Shown here piece by piece: positions 20,900 to 33,870 of a stretch of DNA of 64,000 nt (position 1 is its first letter; each line of letters begins with the position of its first letter). This DNA comes from Archangium violaceum (GTDB taxonomy: Bacteria > Myxococcota > Myxococcia > Myxococcales > Myxococcaceae): the NCBI RefSeq assembly GCF_016887565.1, contig NZ_CP069396.1:9654001-9718000 (forward strand), written 5' to 3'. The position numbers were made by a program, and so were the translations under genes. The notes under the pieces are model-generated. The model ran no database searches. It saw only the letters and a program-made list of their open reading frames with translations, and was not told the DNA's origin.

Positions 20900-21844
20900 C
20901 TAGACGGTCGTGGAGAGGTGGGCGGCAGCGTCCCGCAGCGTCACCACGTCGTAGTCGGACTTCAGCCAGTCGAAGAGCGTCTTCAGTCTCTTCAGTTTGT
21001 GCCTGGCGGGCACCCGCAGGTCCCTCTGCTGGCGCACCAGCTCGGGCGGGATGCCGTCCTCCGCGTCCAGCACGTCCACCGCGTGCAGCTCGAAGTTGAA
21101 GAACGTGTCTCCCCCGAGCGCGCGGTACGCGGCTCGAATGGCCGGCAGCGGCAAGGTGATGGCGAAGGTGCCGATGAAGGGGAAGCGCACCCCGGGCGTC
21201 ACCGCCATGGGCAACTCCAGCACGGCCCCCGAGCCCCGCGAATAGGGCTGTGTCGGGTCCGGTCGATACGGCGTGCGTGGCGCGAGCAGCACGCGCGGTG
21301 AGTCCAGCACCGCCCGCGAGGGCCGCCCCAGCAGCGCCAGCGCCCCCATCACCGCCGCCTTCGCCGTGTAGTACGGGGCCGCGGGAAACGCCGACGAGCC
21401 GTAGCGATAGCCCCGCTCCACCGTGGCCGCGTACAGGGCCGCGTTGAGCGTGTAGCCCGGCGCACGGAAGCCCACCGGCCTCGCGCCCGTGGCCGCCTCG
21501 AGCACCTCGTCCGCGCGCCGCAGGTCCTCGCGGATGCTCTCGGGTGCGCGCCGCGTCAGCGCGTAGTCGTGCGAGAAGCTGTGACTCGCCACCTCCACGC
21601 CCGCCTCATGTGCCGAGCGCAGTGCCGCCGCGGCCCCCGTGTCCGCCTCCACGTCCTCGCCAATGGCGAAGAACGTCCCAGGGACGCCCACCGACTCCAG
21701 CAGCTCCCTCAACCGGGGCACCGCCTTCGTGTAGACGAGCCCCCGCGCCCGCGCGTCCAACAGCGACTCGGGCAGTCCGTGGATGCGGCAGTAGTGCGGC
21801 AGCGAGTCCAGGTCGACGGAGATGGATGCCAGCCGCCGTGCCAC
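20900..21844 (-). CDS. Polysaccharide deacetylase (NodB-like)
   Basis: A 314-residue protein with the NodB homology pattern: ISVDLDSL at the start (catalytic Asp region), TFFAIGEDVEA, the metal-binding motif SHSFSHDYALT, and GFRAPGYTLN. No signal peptide is visible, so it probably acts in the cytoplasm or on a lipid-linked glycan at the membrane. It is the last of three minus-strand genes (FAD oxidoreductase, GT2, deacetylase) that look like one glycan-modifying operon, and its start lies 10 bp beyond the GT2 stop. Confidence 0.87.
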   Translation of the reverse strand: MARRLASISVDLDSLPHYCRIHGLPESLLDARARGLVYTKAVPRLRELLESVGVPGTFFAIGEDVEADTGAAAALRSAHEAGVEVASHSFSHDYALTRRAPESIREDLRRADEVLEAATGARPVGFRAPGYTLNAALYAATVERGYRYGSSAFPAAPYYTAKAAVMGALALLGRPSRAVLDSPRVLLAPRTPYRPDPTQPYSRGSGAVLELPMAVTPGVRFPFIGTFAITLPLPAIRAAYRALGGDTFFNFELHAVDVLDAEDGIPPELVRQQRDLRVPARHKLKRLKTLFDWLKSDYDVVTLRDAAAHLSTTV

Positions 21845-21854
21845 CCTCGCCTCC

Positions 21855-22571
21855 TCAGGTGCCGCGAATGCGGATGACGTAGAACAGCTTGCCCACGTTC
21901 TTCAGCACGTTGGGCACGCGCTTGAAGAGGTGGATGGAGGGCTGGCGCTTCTCGTGGAGTTGGATGGGGATCTCCACCACCCGCAGCCCCTCGCGCCAGG
22001 CACGGATGACGAACTCGCTGGCGAACACGTCCATGTCCACCAGGCACTTGGCCACCACCGGTAGCAGCGCCTCGCGCCGGAAGGCCTTCAGCCCGTGCGT
22101 GTCCGTGCCCTGGAAACCCAGCGCCACCCGCAGCAATCCGTTGTGCACCCGCGTGGCCACGCGCCGCACCAGGGGCCTCTGGTCACTCGCGCCCTTGGCG
22201 GCCTTCGAGCCCACCACCATGTCCACCCCGCCCTTCTCCAGCAGCGGCAGCGCGGAGTCGTAGAAGCTCAGGTCGCACAGGTCGATCTCATCGCAGAAGA
22301 CGAACGCGCCCCGCGCCTTCTCGATGCCGGCCTTCAACGCCGTGCCGTAGTTGGGCCGCTCCGAGTGGAACCAGCGCAGGCGCGGGCTCTTCGCGCACAT
22401 CTCCTCGAGAATCCGGGGCGTGGCGTCACGTGAGCCGTTCTCCGCGAAGATGACCTCGTAGTCCCACCCCCGCGCGTCGAGCCCCTGGGTGAGCTCCGCC
22501 GCGGCGGACGCGATGATGGAGGCCTCGTTGTAGACGGGGATGACGATGGACAGGTACGGGGACGCGGCCAT
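21855..22571 (-). CDS. Family 2 glycosyltransferase
   Basis: A 238-residue GT2/DPM-type glycosyltransferase: LSIVIPVYNEA, YEVIFAENGSRDATPRIL, ERPNYGTALKAGIEKARG and the DxD-like FCDEIDLCD, then GTDTHGLKAFRREAL. It lacks C-terminal transmembrane helices and would use a nucleotide sugar to glycosylate a lipid carrier or nascent chain. A TTG further upstream (22619) is in frame, but ATG 22571 gives the family's usual N-terminus. It sits between the FAD oxidoreductase and the deacetylase. Confidence 0.88.
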   Translation of the reverse strand: MAASPYLSIVIPVYNEASIIASAAAELTQGLDARGWDYEVIFAENGSRDATPRILEEMCAKSPRLRWFHSERPNYGTALKAGIEKARGAFVFCDEIDLCDLSFYDSALPLLEKGGVDMVVGSKAAKGASDQRPLVRRVATRVHNGLLRVALGFQGTDTHGLKAFRREALLPVVAKCLVDMDVFASEFVIRAWREGLRVVEIPIQLHEKRQPSIHLFKRVPNVLKNVGKLFYVIRIRGT

Positions 22572-22641
22572 GGGCAACTGCGTCGCGTAGCACGCCCCCG
22601 GGGTCCCGTCGACGATCAAACACCCGCTCCACCCCCCTCCG

Positions 22642-23955
22642 TCAGCCGTTCAACCGGCGCGCGCAGGCCCTCCCGGCGAGGATGGCGTCCTCCATGGACG
22701 AGTACTCCCACTGTCCGTAGCGCCCCGCGGGGAGGATGCCCGCGTGCTCCAGGAACTCGAGGATCCGCGTCTTCGCCGGCCCGTACGCGTCATCATAGAG
22801 GACGTACGCGTGGGGAATCTCCCGCGCCCGGGTGAAGAGGATGTCCTCCGCCGAGTGCACCATCTGCGAGCCCACCAGGTCCTCCACCGCGTACCGCTCC
22901 GCCTGGGCCATGGAGAGCTCGCCGTGGTGGCTGTACTCCACGGAGAAGGTGGCGGTGTCCGGAGGCGCCAGCGGCGCGTACACCGCGGACGGCGCGCCGA
23001 TGCGGTACGACTTGAACTCGGGCTCGGGCAGGTAGATCCAATGCCACGGCTGGCGGTTCTTGCCCCGGGCGGCCACGCACACGTACGTCACCGTGGTGGC
23101 GCGCAGGCGGCCGGCGGCGGCCAGCACCTCGTCGGGCACGCCCGAGCCTCCCTTCGCCACCAGCCGCACCAGCCCTGGCAACGAGATGGAGGAGATGAGC
23201 TGCGAGTAGCCGAGCGTGCGCCCGTCCGACAACGTGACGCGCCGGGCCTTCCAGTCGATGGCGGTGGGCTCCGTGTTGACACTCAGCTCCCCGCCCCGCA
23301 GACCGGCGAGCATGGCCCGGGCGAGGCTCTCGATGCCGCCCTCGCGCGGATAGAGGAAGGAGGCGTTGTAGCCCAGCGCATCACTCCCCACGCCCAGCGC
23401 CCCATCCACCACTTCCTTCAGCGTGGGCCGGGGGACGAAGCGCCCCACCCAGGCGGCGGACAGCTCGGACGGGTCCACCGTCCAGAGCTTCTTGTTGTAG
23501 GGGATCATGAAGTTCTTCGCGAACCCCTCCCCCATGTAGCGCAGGATGAACTCGGTGAAGTTGCGAGGCTCGCGCTCGCGCAGCTCCCGGCCCTTCTCCC
23601 CGTAGATGGCCTCCACGTAGCCGATGAGGTTCTCCGCCACCACCTCGGCCGGCAGCCCGTGCGTGTTCACCTGGTACGGAAAGCGCGTGAACACGCCCCG
23701 CGAGAAGATGGCCGCCTTGCGCTGGATGGTGACCAGCTGGCCCGGGAGCCAGCGAGTGTTCACCAGTTCCTTGATCTCCGGGTCTCTCAGGTGCAACCAG
23801 TGCCCGGTGGGGTCGAAGTAGCACCCATCGAGGACCTCGGTCTTGATGAGACCGCCGACACGCTCGGACTTCTCGATGAGACGCCAGGGGCGCTGGAGGA
23901 AGTGGGCGGCGGACAGACCCGCGAGGCCCGCGCCGAGGATGACGATGGGTTCCAT
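22642..23955 (-). CDS. FAD-dependent amine-oxidase/UGM-like oxidoreductase
   Basis: A 437-residue flavoprotein with an N-terminal ADP-binding motif VILGAGLAGLSAAHFL, followed by EKSERVGGLIKTE (second FAD motif) and a C-terminal FAD-contacting region (AGRYGQWEYSSMEDAILAG). The middle part (FAKNFMIPYNKKLWTVDPSELS) resembles protoporphyrinogen-oxidase-like and UDP-galactopyranose-mutase-like proteins found in polysaccharide loci. A sugar or prenyl substrate is likely given the GT2 and deacetylase downstream. ATG 23955 was chosen as the start of the Rossmann strand (MEPIVILGAG). Confidence 0.83.
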   Translation of the reverse strand: MEPIVILGAGLAGLSAAHFLQRPWRLIEKSERVGGLIKTEVLDGCYFDPTGHWLHLRDPEIKELVNTRWLPGQLVTIQRKAAIFSRGVFTRFPYQVNTHGLPAEVVAENLIGYVEAIYGEKGRELREREPRNFTEFILRYMGEGFAKNFMIPYNKKLWTVDPSELSAAWVGRFVPRPTLKEVVDGALGVGSDALGYNASFLYPREGGIESLARAMLAGLRGGELSVNTEPTAIDWKARRVTLSDGRTLGYSQLISSISLPGLVRLVAKGGSGVPDEVLAAAGRLRATTVTYVCVAARGKNRQPWHWIYLPEPEFKSYRIGAPSAVYAPLAPPDTATFSVEYSHHGELSMAQAERYAVEDLVGSQMVHSAEDILFTRAREIPHAYVLYDDAYGPAKTRILEFLEHAGILPAGRYGQWEYSSMEDAILAGRACARRLNG

Positions 23956-24084
23956 GCCGTCCCCGGGTCTACCACCTTCGCCGCCACGTGGGGCAACGGA
24001 GGTGCGGCCACCGTCCACAGGCACGCGCTCCCCTGGCCGCCCGCCCTGCCGCCAGGGCGGTGTCCGATGCGGGTGTCTCGTTCT

Positions 24085-24112
24085 TTGCCGCCTGGAAAAT
24101 CCCTCTGATAAC
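24085..24112 (+). promoter_or_regulatory. Candidate sigma-70 promoter of the zinc-ribbon/TPR gene
   Basis: TTGCCG, 16 bp, GATAAC (4 of 6 in both hexamers) lies 60 bp before ATG 24172, in the divergent gap to the FAD oxidoreductase gene. Confidence 0.45.
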
Positions 24113-24171
24113 CTTCGCCGGTCGCGGGAGTGCGGCCGCTCGCGTCCGATGGCCCCCGCTGAAGGAAACCC

Positions 24172-29629
<5,458 letters not shown>

Positions 29630-29676
29630 TCATCCTCCCGCTGTCAGATGTCAGATTCCGGGGCCCCACAACGTTG

Positions 29677-29704
29677 TTGCAATGGGCCCCGGATGATGTA
29701 GAAG
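29677..29704 (+). promoter_or_regulatory. Candidate promoter of tRNA-Ser(TGA)
   Basis: TTGCAA, 16 bp, TAGAAG, ending 43 bp before the tRNA. Confidence 0.45.
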
Positions 29705-29747
29705 GGCGGCCCACGCAGTTCGGTGGCCCGCGCGGCTCCAAGCAGCT

Positions 29748-29834
29748 GGAGGAGTGGCCGAGCGGCTGAAGGCAGCGGTCTTGAAAACCGCAGGTGGCGA
29801 AAGCCTCCCGTAGGTTCGAATCCTACCTCCTCCG
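29748..29834 (+). tRNA. tRNA-Ser (anticodon TGA)
   Basis: Acceptor GGAGGAG pairs with CTCCTCC and the discriminator is G. The anticodon loop CTTGAAA carries TGA, there is a long class II variable arm, and the T-loop reads GGTTCGAATCC. CCA is not encoded. Confidence 0.96.
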
Positions 29835-29877
29835 TTTTTGTTCTTGCTGTACGCGGTTCTTTGACAGTACTGGCAGT

Positions 29878-29967
29878 GGAGAGATGGCCGAGAGGCTGAA
29901 GGCACAGGTTTGCTAAACCTGCATACTCGAAAGGGTATCGAGGGTTCGAATCCCTCTCTCTCCGCCA
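29878..29967 (+). tRNA. tRNA-Ser (anticodon GCT)
   Basis: Acceptor GGAGAGA pairs with TCTCTCC, discriminator G, and CCA is encoded. The anticodon loop TTGCTAA carries GCT, with a class II variable arm and a GGTTCGAATCC T-loop. Confidence 0.96.
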
Positions 29968-29975
29968 CTCATCTT

Positions 29976-30025
29976 GGTTGTGGTAGCGCGAAAGTGGTTG
30001 TGGTACAGAGTTCGCGGTTGTGGTA
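29976..30025 (+). repeat. Three direct repeats GGTTGTGGTA on an exact 20-bp period
   Basis: The 10-mer GGTTGTGGTA occurs at 29976, 29996 and 30016 with unrelated 10-base spacers, in the gap between tRNA-Ser(GCT) and tRNA-Arg(ACG). The 20-bp period keeps the copies on one face of the helix, so a protein-binding site upstream of tRNA-Arg is a possibility. Confidence 0.6.
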
Positions 30026-30047
30026 GAGCGGTAGAAGGAAACGGCAA

Positions 30048-30124
30048 GCTCCCTTAGCTCAGCTGGATAGAGCGTCGGACTACGAATCCGAAGGCCGGAG
30101 GTTCGAATCCTCCAGGGAGCGCCA
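30048..30124 (+). tRNA. tRNA-Arg (anticodon ACG)
   Basis: Acceptor GCTCCCT pairs with AGGGAGC, discriminator G, CCA encoded. The anticodon loop CTACGAA gives ACG, whose A34 is the standard target of TadA for conversion to inosine. Confidence 0.97.
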
Positions 30125-30148
30125 ACCTTTCCCCTCTCCACCTTTCCC

Positions 30149-30616
30149 ATGAGTCTGGACGAAGCTTTCATGCAGCAGGCCCTCGTGCTCGCGCGGGAAG
30201 CTGCTGGACTCGGGGAAGTTCCCGTCGGTGCCGTGGCCGTACACGATGGCAAGGTCATCGGAGTCGGCTTCAATCGTCGGGAGATCGACCGGAACCCCCT
30301 GGCTCACGCCGAAATCTTCGCGCTGGACGCAGCGGCCAAGGCGCTGGGAGCGTGGCGGCTCACGGGTGTCACCCTGTACGTGACGCTGGAGCCGTGCGCG
30401 ATGTGCGCCGGAGCCCTGGTCCAGTCCCGTGTGACGCGTCTGGTGTTCGGAACCTCGGATCCGAAAGCAGGCGCCGTCGGGTCGCTCTACAACCTGGCCG
30501 AGGAGCCCCGGCACAACCACCGGCTCCAGGTCATGAGTGGAGTGTTGGCGGACGAGTGCCGCCTCGTTTTGAAGGAATTCTTCGAGCGCCTGCGCGAGAA
30601 GAAACGCGAAAAGTGA
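30149..30616 (+). CDS. tadA: tRNA-specific adenosine deaminase
   Basis: A 155-residue cytidine-deaminase-fold enzyme with HAE (His53, Glu55) and PCAMC (Cys83, Cys86), the zinc site of TadA. AGALVQSRVTRLVFGTSDPKAGAVGS is the TadA-type continuation. It converts A34 of tRNA-Arg(ACG) to inosine so that one tRNA reads CGU, CGC and CGA. Its substrate tRNA ends 24 bp upstream, which supports the assignment over other deaminases. The ATG follows the tRNA 3' end directly and lacks a clear ribosome-binding site. Confidence 0.95.
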   Translation: MSLDEAFMQQALVLAREAAGLGEVPVGAVAVHDGKVIGVGFNRREIDRNPLAHAEIFALDAAAKALGAWRLTGVTLYVTLEPCAMCAGALVQSRVTRLVFGTSDPKAGAVGSLYNLAEEPRHNHRLQVMSGVLADECRLVLKEFFERLREKKREK

Positions 30617-30621
30617 ATATT

Positions 30622-30708
30622 GGAGAGCTGGCCGAGTGGTCGAAGGCACCTGACTCGAAATCAGGCATACCGGGAACGGTATCGTAGGTTCGAATCCTAC
30701 GCTCTCCG
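30622..30708 (+). tRNA. tRNA-Ser (anticodon CGA)
   Basis: Acceptor GGAGAGC pairs with GCTCTCC, discriminator G. The stem CTGA/TCAG holds the loop CTCGAAA with anticodon CGA; class II variable arm present; CCA not encoded. Confidence 0.95.
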
Positions 30709-30721
30709 CAGAGTGTCTCAT

Positions 30722-30808
30722 GGAGAGGTGGCCGAGCGGTTGAAGGCGCACGCCTGGAACGCGTGTATATCTGAAAGGGTATCGTGGGTTCGAATCCCAC
30801 CCTCTCCG
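30722..30808 (+). tRNA. tRNA-Ser (anticodon GGA)
   Basis: Acceptor GGAGAGG pairs with CCTCTCC, discriminator G. The stem CACGC/GCGTG holds the loop CTGGAAC with anticodon GGA; class II variable arm present; CCA not encoded. Confidence 0.95.
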
Positions 30809-30836
30809 TACGTGTTGTAGATTTTGAAGAGCTTGT

Positions 30837-30916
30837 GGTCGGGACAACGTGGGGACGTGAACCCCGCCAGGTCCGGAAGGAAGCAACGGTAGCGCACCTC
30901 CGCGTGTGTCCCGGCC
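30837..30916 (+). ncRNA. ffs: Signal recognition particle 4.5S RNA
   Basis: The hallmark domain IV sequence CAGGTCCGGAAGGAAGCA is at 30868-30885. The flanks GGTCGGGACA and TGTCCCGGCC pair to close the hairpin. It binds Ffh and targets nascent membrane proteins. The ends are estimates from pairing. It lies directly after the tRNA-Ser(GGA) gene and is followed by a terminator. Confidence 0.92.
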
Positions 30917-30925
30917 GTTCTTGTG

Positions 30926-30972
30926 AAGGAGCCGGGTCTTCTGAAAGGAAGACCCGGCTCCTTCTTTTTTTT
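30926..30972 (+). terminator. Rho-independent terminator of the tRNA/ffs block
   Basis: AAGGAGCCGGGTCTTC (30926-30941) and GAAGACCCGGCTCCTT (30948-30963) form a 16 bp stem with a six-base loop, followed by TTCTTTTTTTT. It is among the strongest in the window. Confidence 0.96.
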
Positions 30973-30978
30973 GCCCGC

Positions 30979-32424
30979 TCAGTCGCGAGCGAGCACCGTC
31001 TCCCGGCCCACCTGCTCCACCACCCGGAAGCCGGCCGCCTGGAGCTCGGCCACGGCCCGGCCCTCGAAGGTGACGGCGCGGTTGATGCGCCTGTCCCTCA
31101 TGGCCCCCTGGAAGTTCGCATCCGAGGGGTGGTCGCAGGTGCCCCAGGGGATGTTCTTGCCGATGTAGAAGAAGCCCCCGGAGCCCCACAGGCCCTCGTT
31201 GACGATGAGCAGTCCGCGGGCGCCGTCGTCCCGGGTCGCCGAGACGATGGCGCGGAACTGGTCTCCGCGCAGGTCCATCGGCGGGTAGAAGTGCGCGGGC
31301 ACCAGCGAGGCGAGCAGGGCCACCGCTCCCAGTCCCCACCGCGCGCGGGCCTCCGCCTGCCGCAGGACGAAAGCCGCCAGGGATGGGGCGGCGGCCAACA
31401 CGACGAGCACCAGCCCCGGGTAGAGGAAGCGCTCCTCCTTGTGGGCGGTGGCGATGATGGCGACGAGGTACACCGCCGCGCAGAAGAGCGGGAGCGACAT
31501 GGCGAGCCGCTGGCGGAGCGCGAGCAGCCCCAGGGGAGCCACGGCCCACACCCAGACGGGCAGTCCCGTGAGGAAGGGGTGCAGGTAGAAACCCGGAGGT
31601 GAGGCGCCGAACTGCCTCGCCGCCTGCCCGGAGAGGACGTTGAAGTCCACGTAGGCGAAGAAGGAGTGGAAGGGCTTGCCCCAGGTCGCCCAGTCGAGCG
31701 CGCCCAGGCCCAGCGCGACGCCCAGTCCCGCGAGGCAGGTGAAGGCGAGCACCCGCCAGCGCCGCGCCATAACCAGCCAGACGAGCGCCGTCAGCACCAT
31801 CACCGCCGAGCCGTAGCGCGCCACCACGGCGAGCCCCAGTGCCAGCCCGCCCACCAGGCCCGCTCGCACCGGACGCTCCTCACGGTCGAGCGCCTCCATG
31901 GCCACCACCAGGAAGGCGGTGGAGAGGGACTCGCCCAGCGTCCGGCCCGCGAAGACGAGCACCGGCCCGTAGAGTCCCACCGCCAGGAGAGAGAAGAGGC
32001 CTCCCACGTGGCCGGCCCGGCGCTCGGCGAAGCGGTACACGGCCCACGCCATCCACCCGTGCAGGGCAGCCTGGGGCACGGCGAGCAGCGCCCGGTACGC
32101 CACGGGGTGTGTGAGTCCCAACACGTCCGCCAGCCGCAGCAGCCACGCGGCCAGTCCGGGCGCGGCCCAGTTGCGCAGGCCCACCCTCCATTCCCAGGCC
32201 AGCACTCCGTACCCGTGCGCGCGGTACCAGGCCGGCTCGAGCAGCTGGTACACCTCGTCCGGGTGGATGCGCCCGAGCTGTGCCACCGCGATGACCGCGG
32301 GCAGCGCCCCCACCGCGCCCAGCAGCAGCACGAGCGGCCACCTCTGGCGCACCTCGGCGGAAGGCGCATCCGGGGTGGGGACGACGGAGGGCGGAGGAGC
32401 GGTGACGGGCGCGGGAGCGGTCAT
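30979..32424 (-). CDS. GT22-like (Alg9/PIG-B type) membrane glycosyltransferase
   Basis: A 481-residue polytopic membrane protein with 10 or more hydrophobic helices. Just after the first helix lies HPDEVYQLLEPAWYRAHGYGVLAWEWRVGLRNW, the HxEVxQ-type motif and TWEW-like sequence typical of GT22 mannosyltransferases that use polyprenol-linked sugars. The C-terminal soluble part (FFYIGKNIPWGTC) is family-like. It likely adds a hexose to a glycolipid or glycan on the periplasmic side. I chose ATG 32424; the frame stays open upstream but that region is antisense to dnaX. It is divergent from dnaX. Confidence 0.8.
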   Translation of the reverse strand: MTAPAPVTAPPPSVVPTPDAPSAEVRQRWPLVLLLGAVGALPAVIAVAQLGRIHPDEVYQLLEPAWYRAHGYGVLAWEWRVGLRNWAAPGLAAWLLRLADVLGLTHPVAYRALLAVPQAALHGWMAWAVYRFAERRAGHVGGLFSLLAVGLYGPVLVFAGRTLGESLSTAFLVVAMEALDREERPVRAGLVGGLALGLAVVARYGSAVMVLTALVWLVMARRWRVLAFTCLAGLGVALGLGALDWATWGKPFHSFFAYVDFNVLSGQAARQFGASPPGFYLHPFLTGLPVWVWAVAPLGLLALRQRLAMSLPLFCAAVYLVAIIATAHKEERFLYPGLVLVVLAAAPSLAAFVLRQAEARARWGLGAVALLASLVPAHFYPPMDLRGDQFRAIVSATRDDGARGLLIVNEGLWGSGGFFYIGKNIPWGTCDHPSDANFQGAMRDRRINRAVTFEGRAVAELQAAGFRVVEQVGRETVLARD

Positions 32425-32639
32425 CGGAGTGGGCTCGCGACTCTCCCCGCCCTCCACTGGAAGCGCAAGCCATGGGGCGTTCGTCCGCCCGCCCTGGGCT
32501 CGGCCGGTGTGCACCACGAGCGCATCGGACGCGGAGTGAAGCACCCGACTCCGTGCGTCCCATTCCTGGACGCCCGGAGATGACCCGAAAAGTAGAGCGA
32601 CGGTGCATGGAAATCGTGCGCCCGGGTGTTCTCCGTGTT

Positions 32640-32645
32640 TAGATT
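32640..32645 (+). promoter_or_regulatory. Candidate -10 element of dnaX
   Basis: TAGATT lies exactly 10 bases before ATG 32656, the same geometry as at serS; I see no good -35. Confidence 0.35.
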
Positions 32646-32655
32646 GCCGCCCCCC

Positions 32656-33870
32656 ATGAGCTACCTCGTCCTCGCCCGTAAATGGCGCCCGCAGACCTTC
32701 GACGACATGACTGGCCAGGAGCACGTGGTCAAGACGGTCGCCAACGCCATCAAGATGAACCGGGTGGCGCACGCCTACCTGTTCTGCGGCCCGCGAGGCG
32801 TGGGCAAGACGACCGCCGCCCGCCTGCTCGCCAAGGCGCTCAACTGCGAGAAGGGCCCCACCCCCGAGCCCTGCGGCAAGTGCCAGGCCTGCACGGAGAT
32901 CGCCGCCGGTACCTCCGTGGACGTGGCGGAGATCGACGGTGCCTCCAACAACGGCGTGGAGAACGTCCGGGAGATCCGCGAGAACGCCAAGTACCTGCCG
33001 CAGCGCGACAGGCACAAGATCTACATCATCGACGAGGTCCACATGCTCTCGGGAGCCGCGTTCAACGCGCTCCTGAAGACGCTGGAGGAGCCGCCCGGGC
33101 ACGTGAAGTTCATCTTCGCGACCACCGAGGCGCACAAGCTCCCGGACACCATCCTCTCGCGCTGCCAGCGCCACAACTTCCGGCGCATCTCCGCCAAGGT
33201 GATGCTCGATCGGCTCAAGTACATCTGCGAGCAGGAGAAGGTGGCCATCTCGGAGCGGGCGCTCTCCATGGTGGTGCGCCAGTCCGAGGGCGGCATGCGC
33301 GATGCGCTCAGCCTGCTCGATCAGATCTTCTCCGCCTGTGGCCCCGAGCCCAAGGACGAGGATGTCGCCGACGCGCTGGGCGCCATCGACCGCACGGTGG
33401 TGCAGGACTTCGCCGAGGCCCTGGTGCGCAAGGACGCGAAGCGCGTGCTGGAGCGCGTGGAGGAGGTCTTCAACCGCGGCACCGATCTCAAGCGGCTGAC
33501 CGAGGAGCTCGCGCTGCAGTTGCGTCACCTCTTCGTGGCCAAGACGCTGGGCGAGGCCCCTCCCGAGCTCGCCGAGTCCGAGCGCACCGCGCTCACCACG
33601 TTGGCCAAGGACGCGGACCCGGCGCAGATCTCCCGGCTCTTCGACATCGTCCACGGCTGCGTGTGGGAGGTGTCGCGCGCGCCACAGCCCCGGCTCGCGC
33701 TGGAGATGGCGCTGCTCAAGGCCATCCAGCTCTCGCCCGTCGGCTCCATCCCGGAGCTCATCGCCCGGGTGGACCGCCTCGCCTCGGGGCTCGGGCCCGA
33801 TGACGCTCGCAAAGCGGCTGCCGGAGCGCCCGGAGGTCGCTCCGGTCCCGCCAACTTTCGCGCCCACTGA
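32656..33870 (+). CDS. dnaX: DNA polymerase III gamma-type subunit (DnaX N-terminal part)
   Basis: This 404-residue frame encodes DnaX domains I-III. It shows RKWRPQTFDDMTGQEHV, Walker A GPRGVGKTT, the zinc site CEKGPTPEPCGKCQAC, Walker B IIDEVHML and the arginine-finger motif ILSRCQRHNFRR, then the collar domain. It loads the sliding clamp as part of the clamp-loader complex. The frame runs out at TGA 33870 after about 24 residues of unlikely sequence. A tau-type C-terminal domain continues in the +1 frame from about 33800. A stand-alone gamma-like product or a frameshifted tau are both possible. There is no E. coli-like A-AAA-AAG slippery site. Confidence 0.9.
   Translation: MSYLVLARKWRPQTFDDMTGQEHVVKTVANAIKMNRVAHAYLFCGPRGVGKTTAARLLAKALNCEKGPTPEPCGKCQACTEIAAGTSVDVAEIDGASNNGVENVREIRENAKYLPQRDRHKIYIIDEVHMLSGAAFNALLKTLEEPPGHVKFIFATTEAHKLPDTILSRCQRHNFRRISAKVMLDRLKYICEQEKVAISERALSMVVRQSEGGMRDALSLLDQIFSACGPEPKDEDVADALGAIDRTVVQDFAEALVRKDAKRVLERVEEVFNRGTDLKRLTEELALQLRHLFVAKTLGEAPPELAESERTALTTLAKDADPAQISRLFDIVHGCVWEVSRAPQPRLALEMALLKAIQLSPVGSIPELIARVDRLASGLGPDDARKAAAGAPGGRSGPANFRAH

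Noticed and set aside
33795-33815. Classical -1 frameshift site in dnaX
   Set aside because: No A-AAA-AAG or comparable heptamer is present and the continuing domain is in the +1 frame, not -1.
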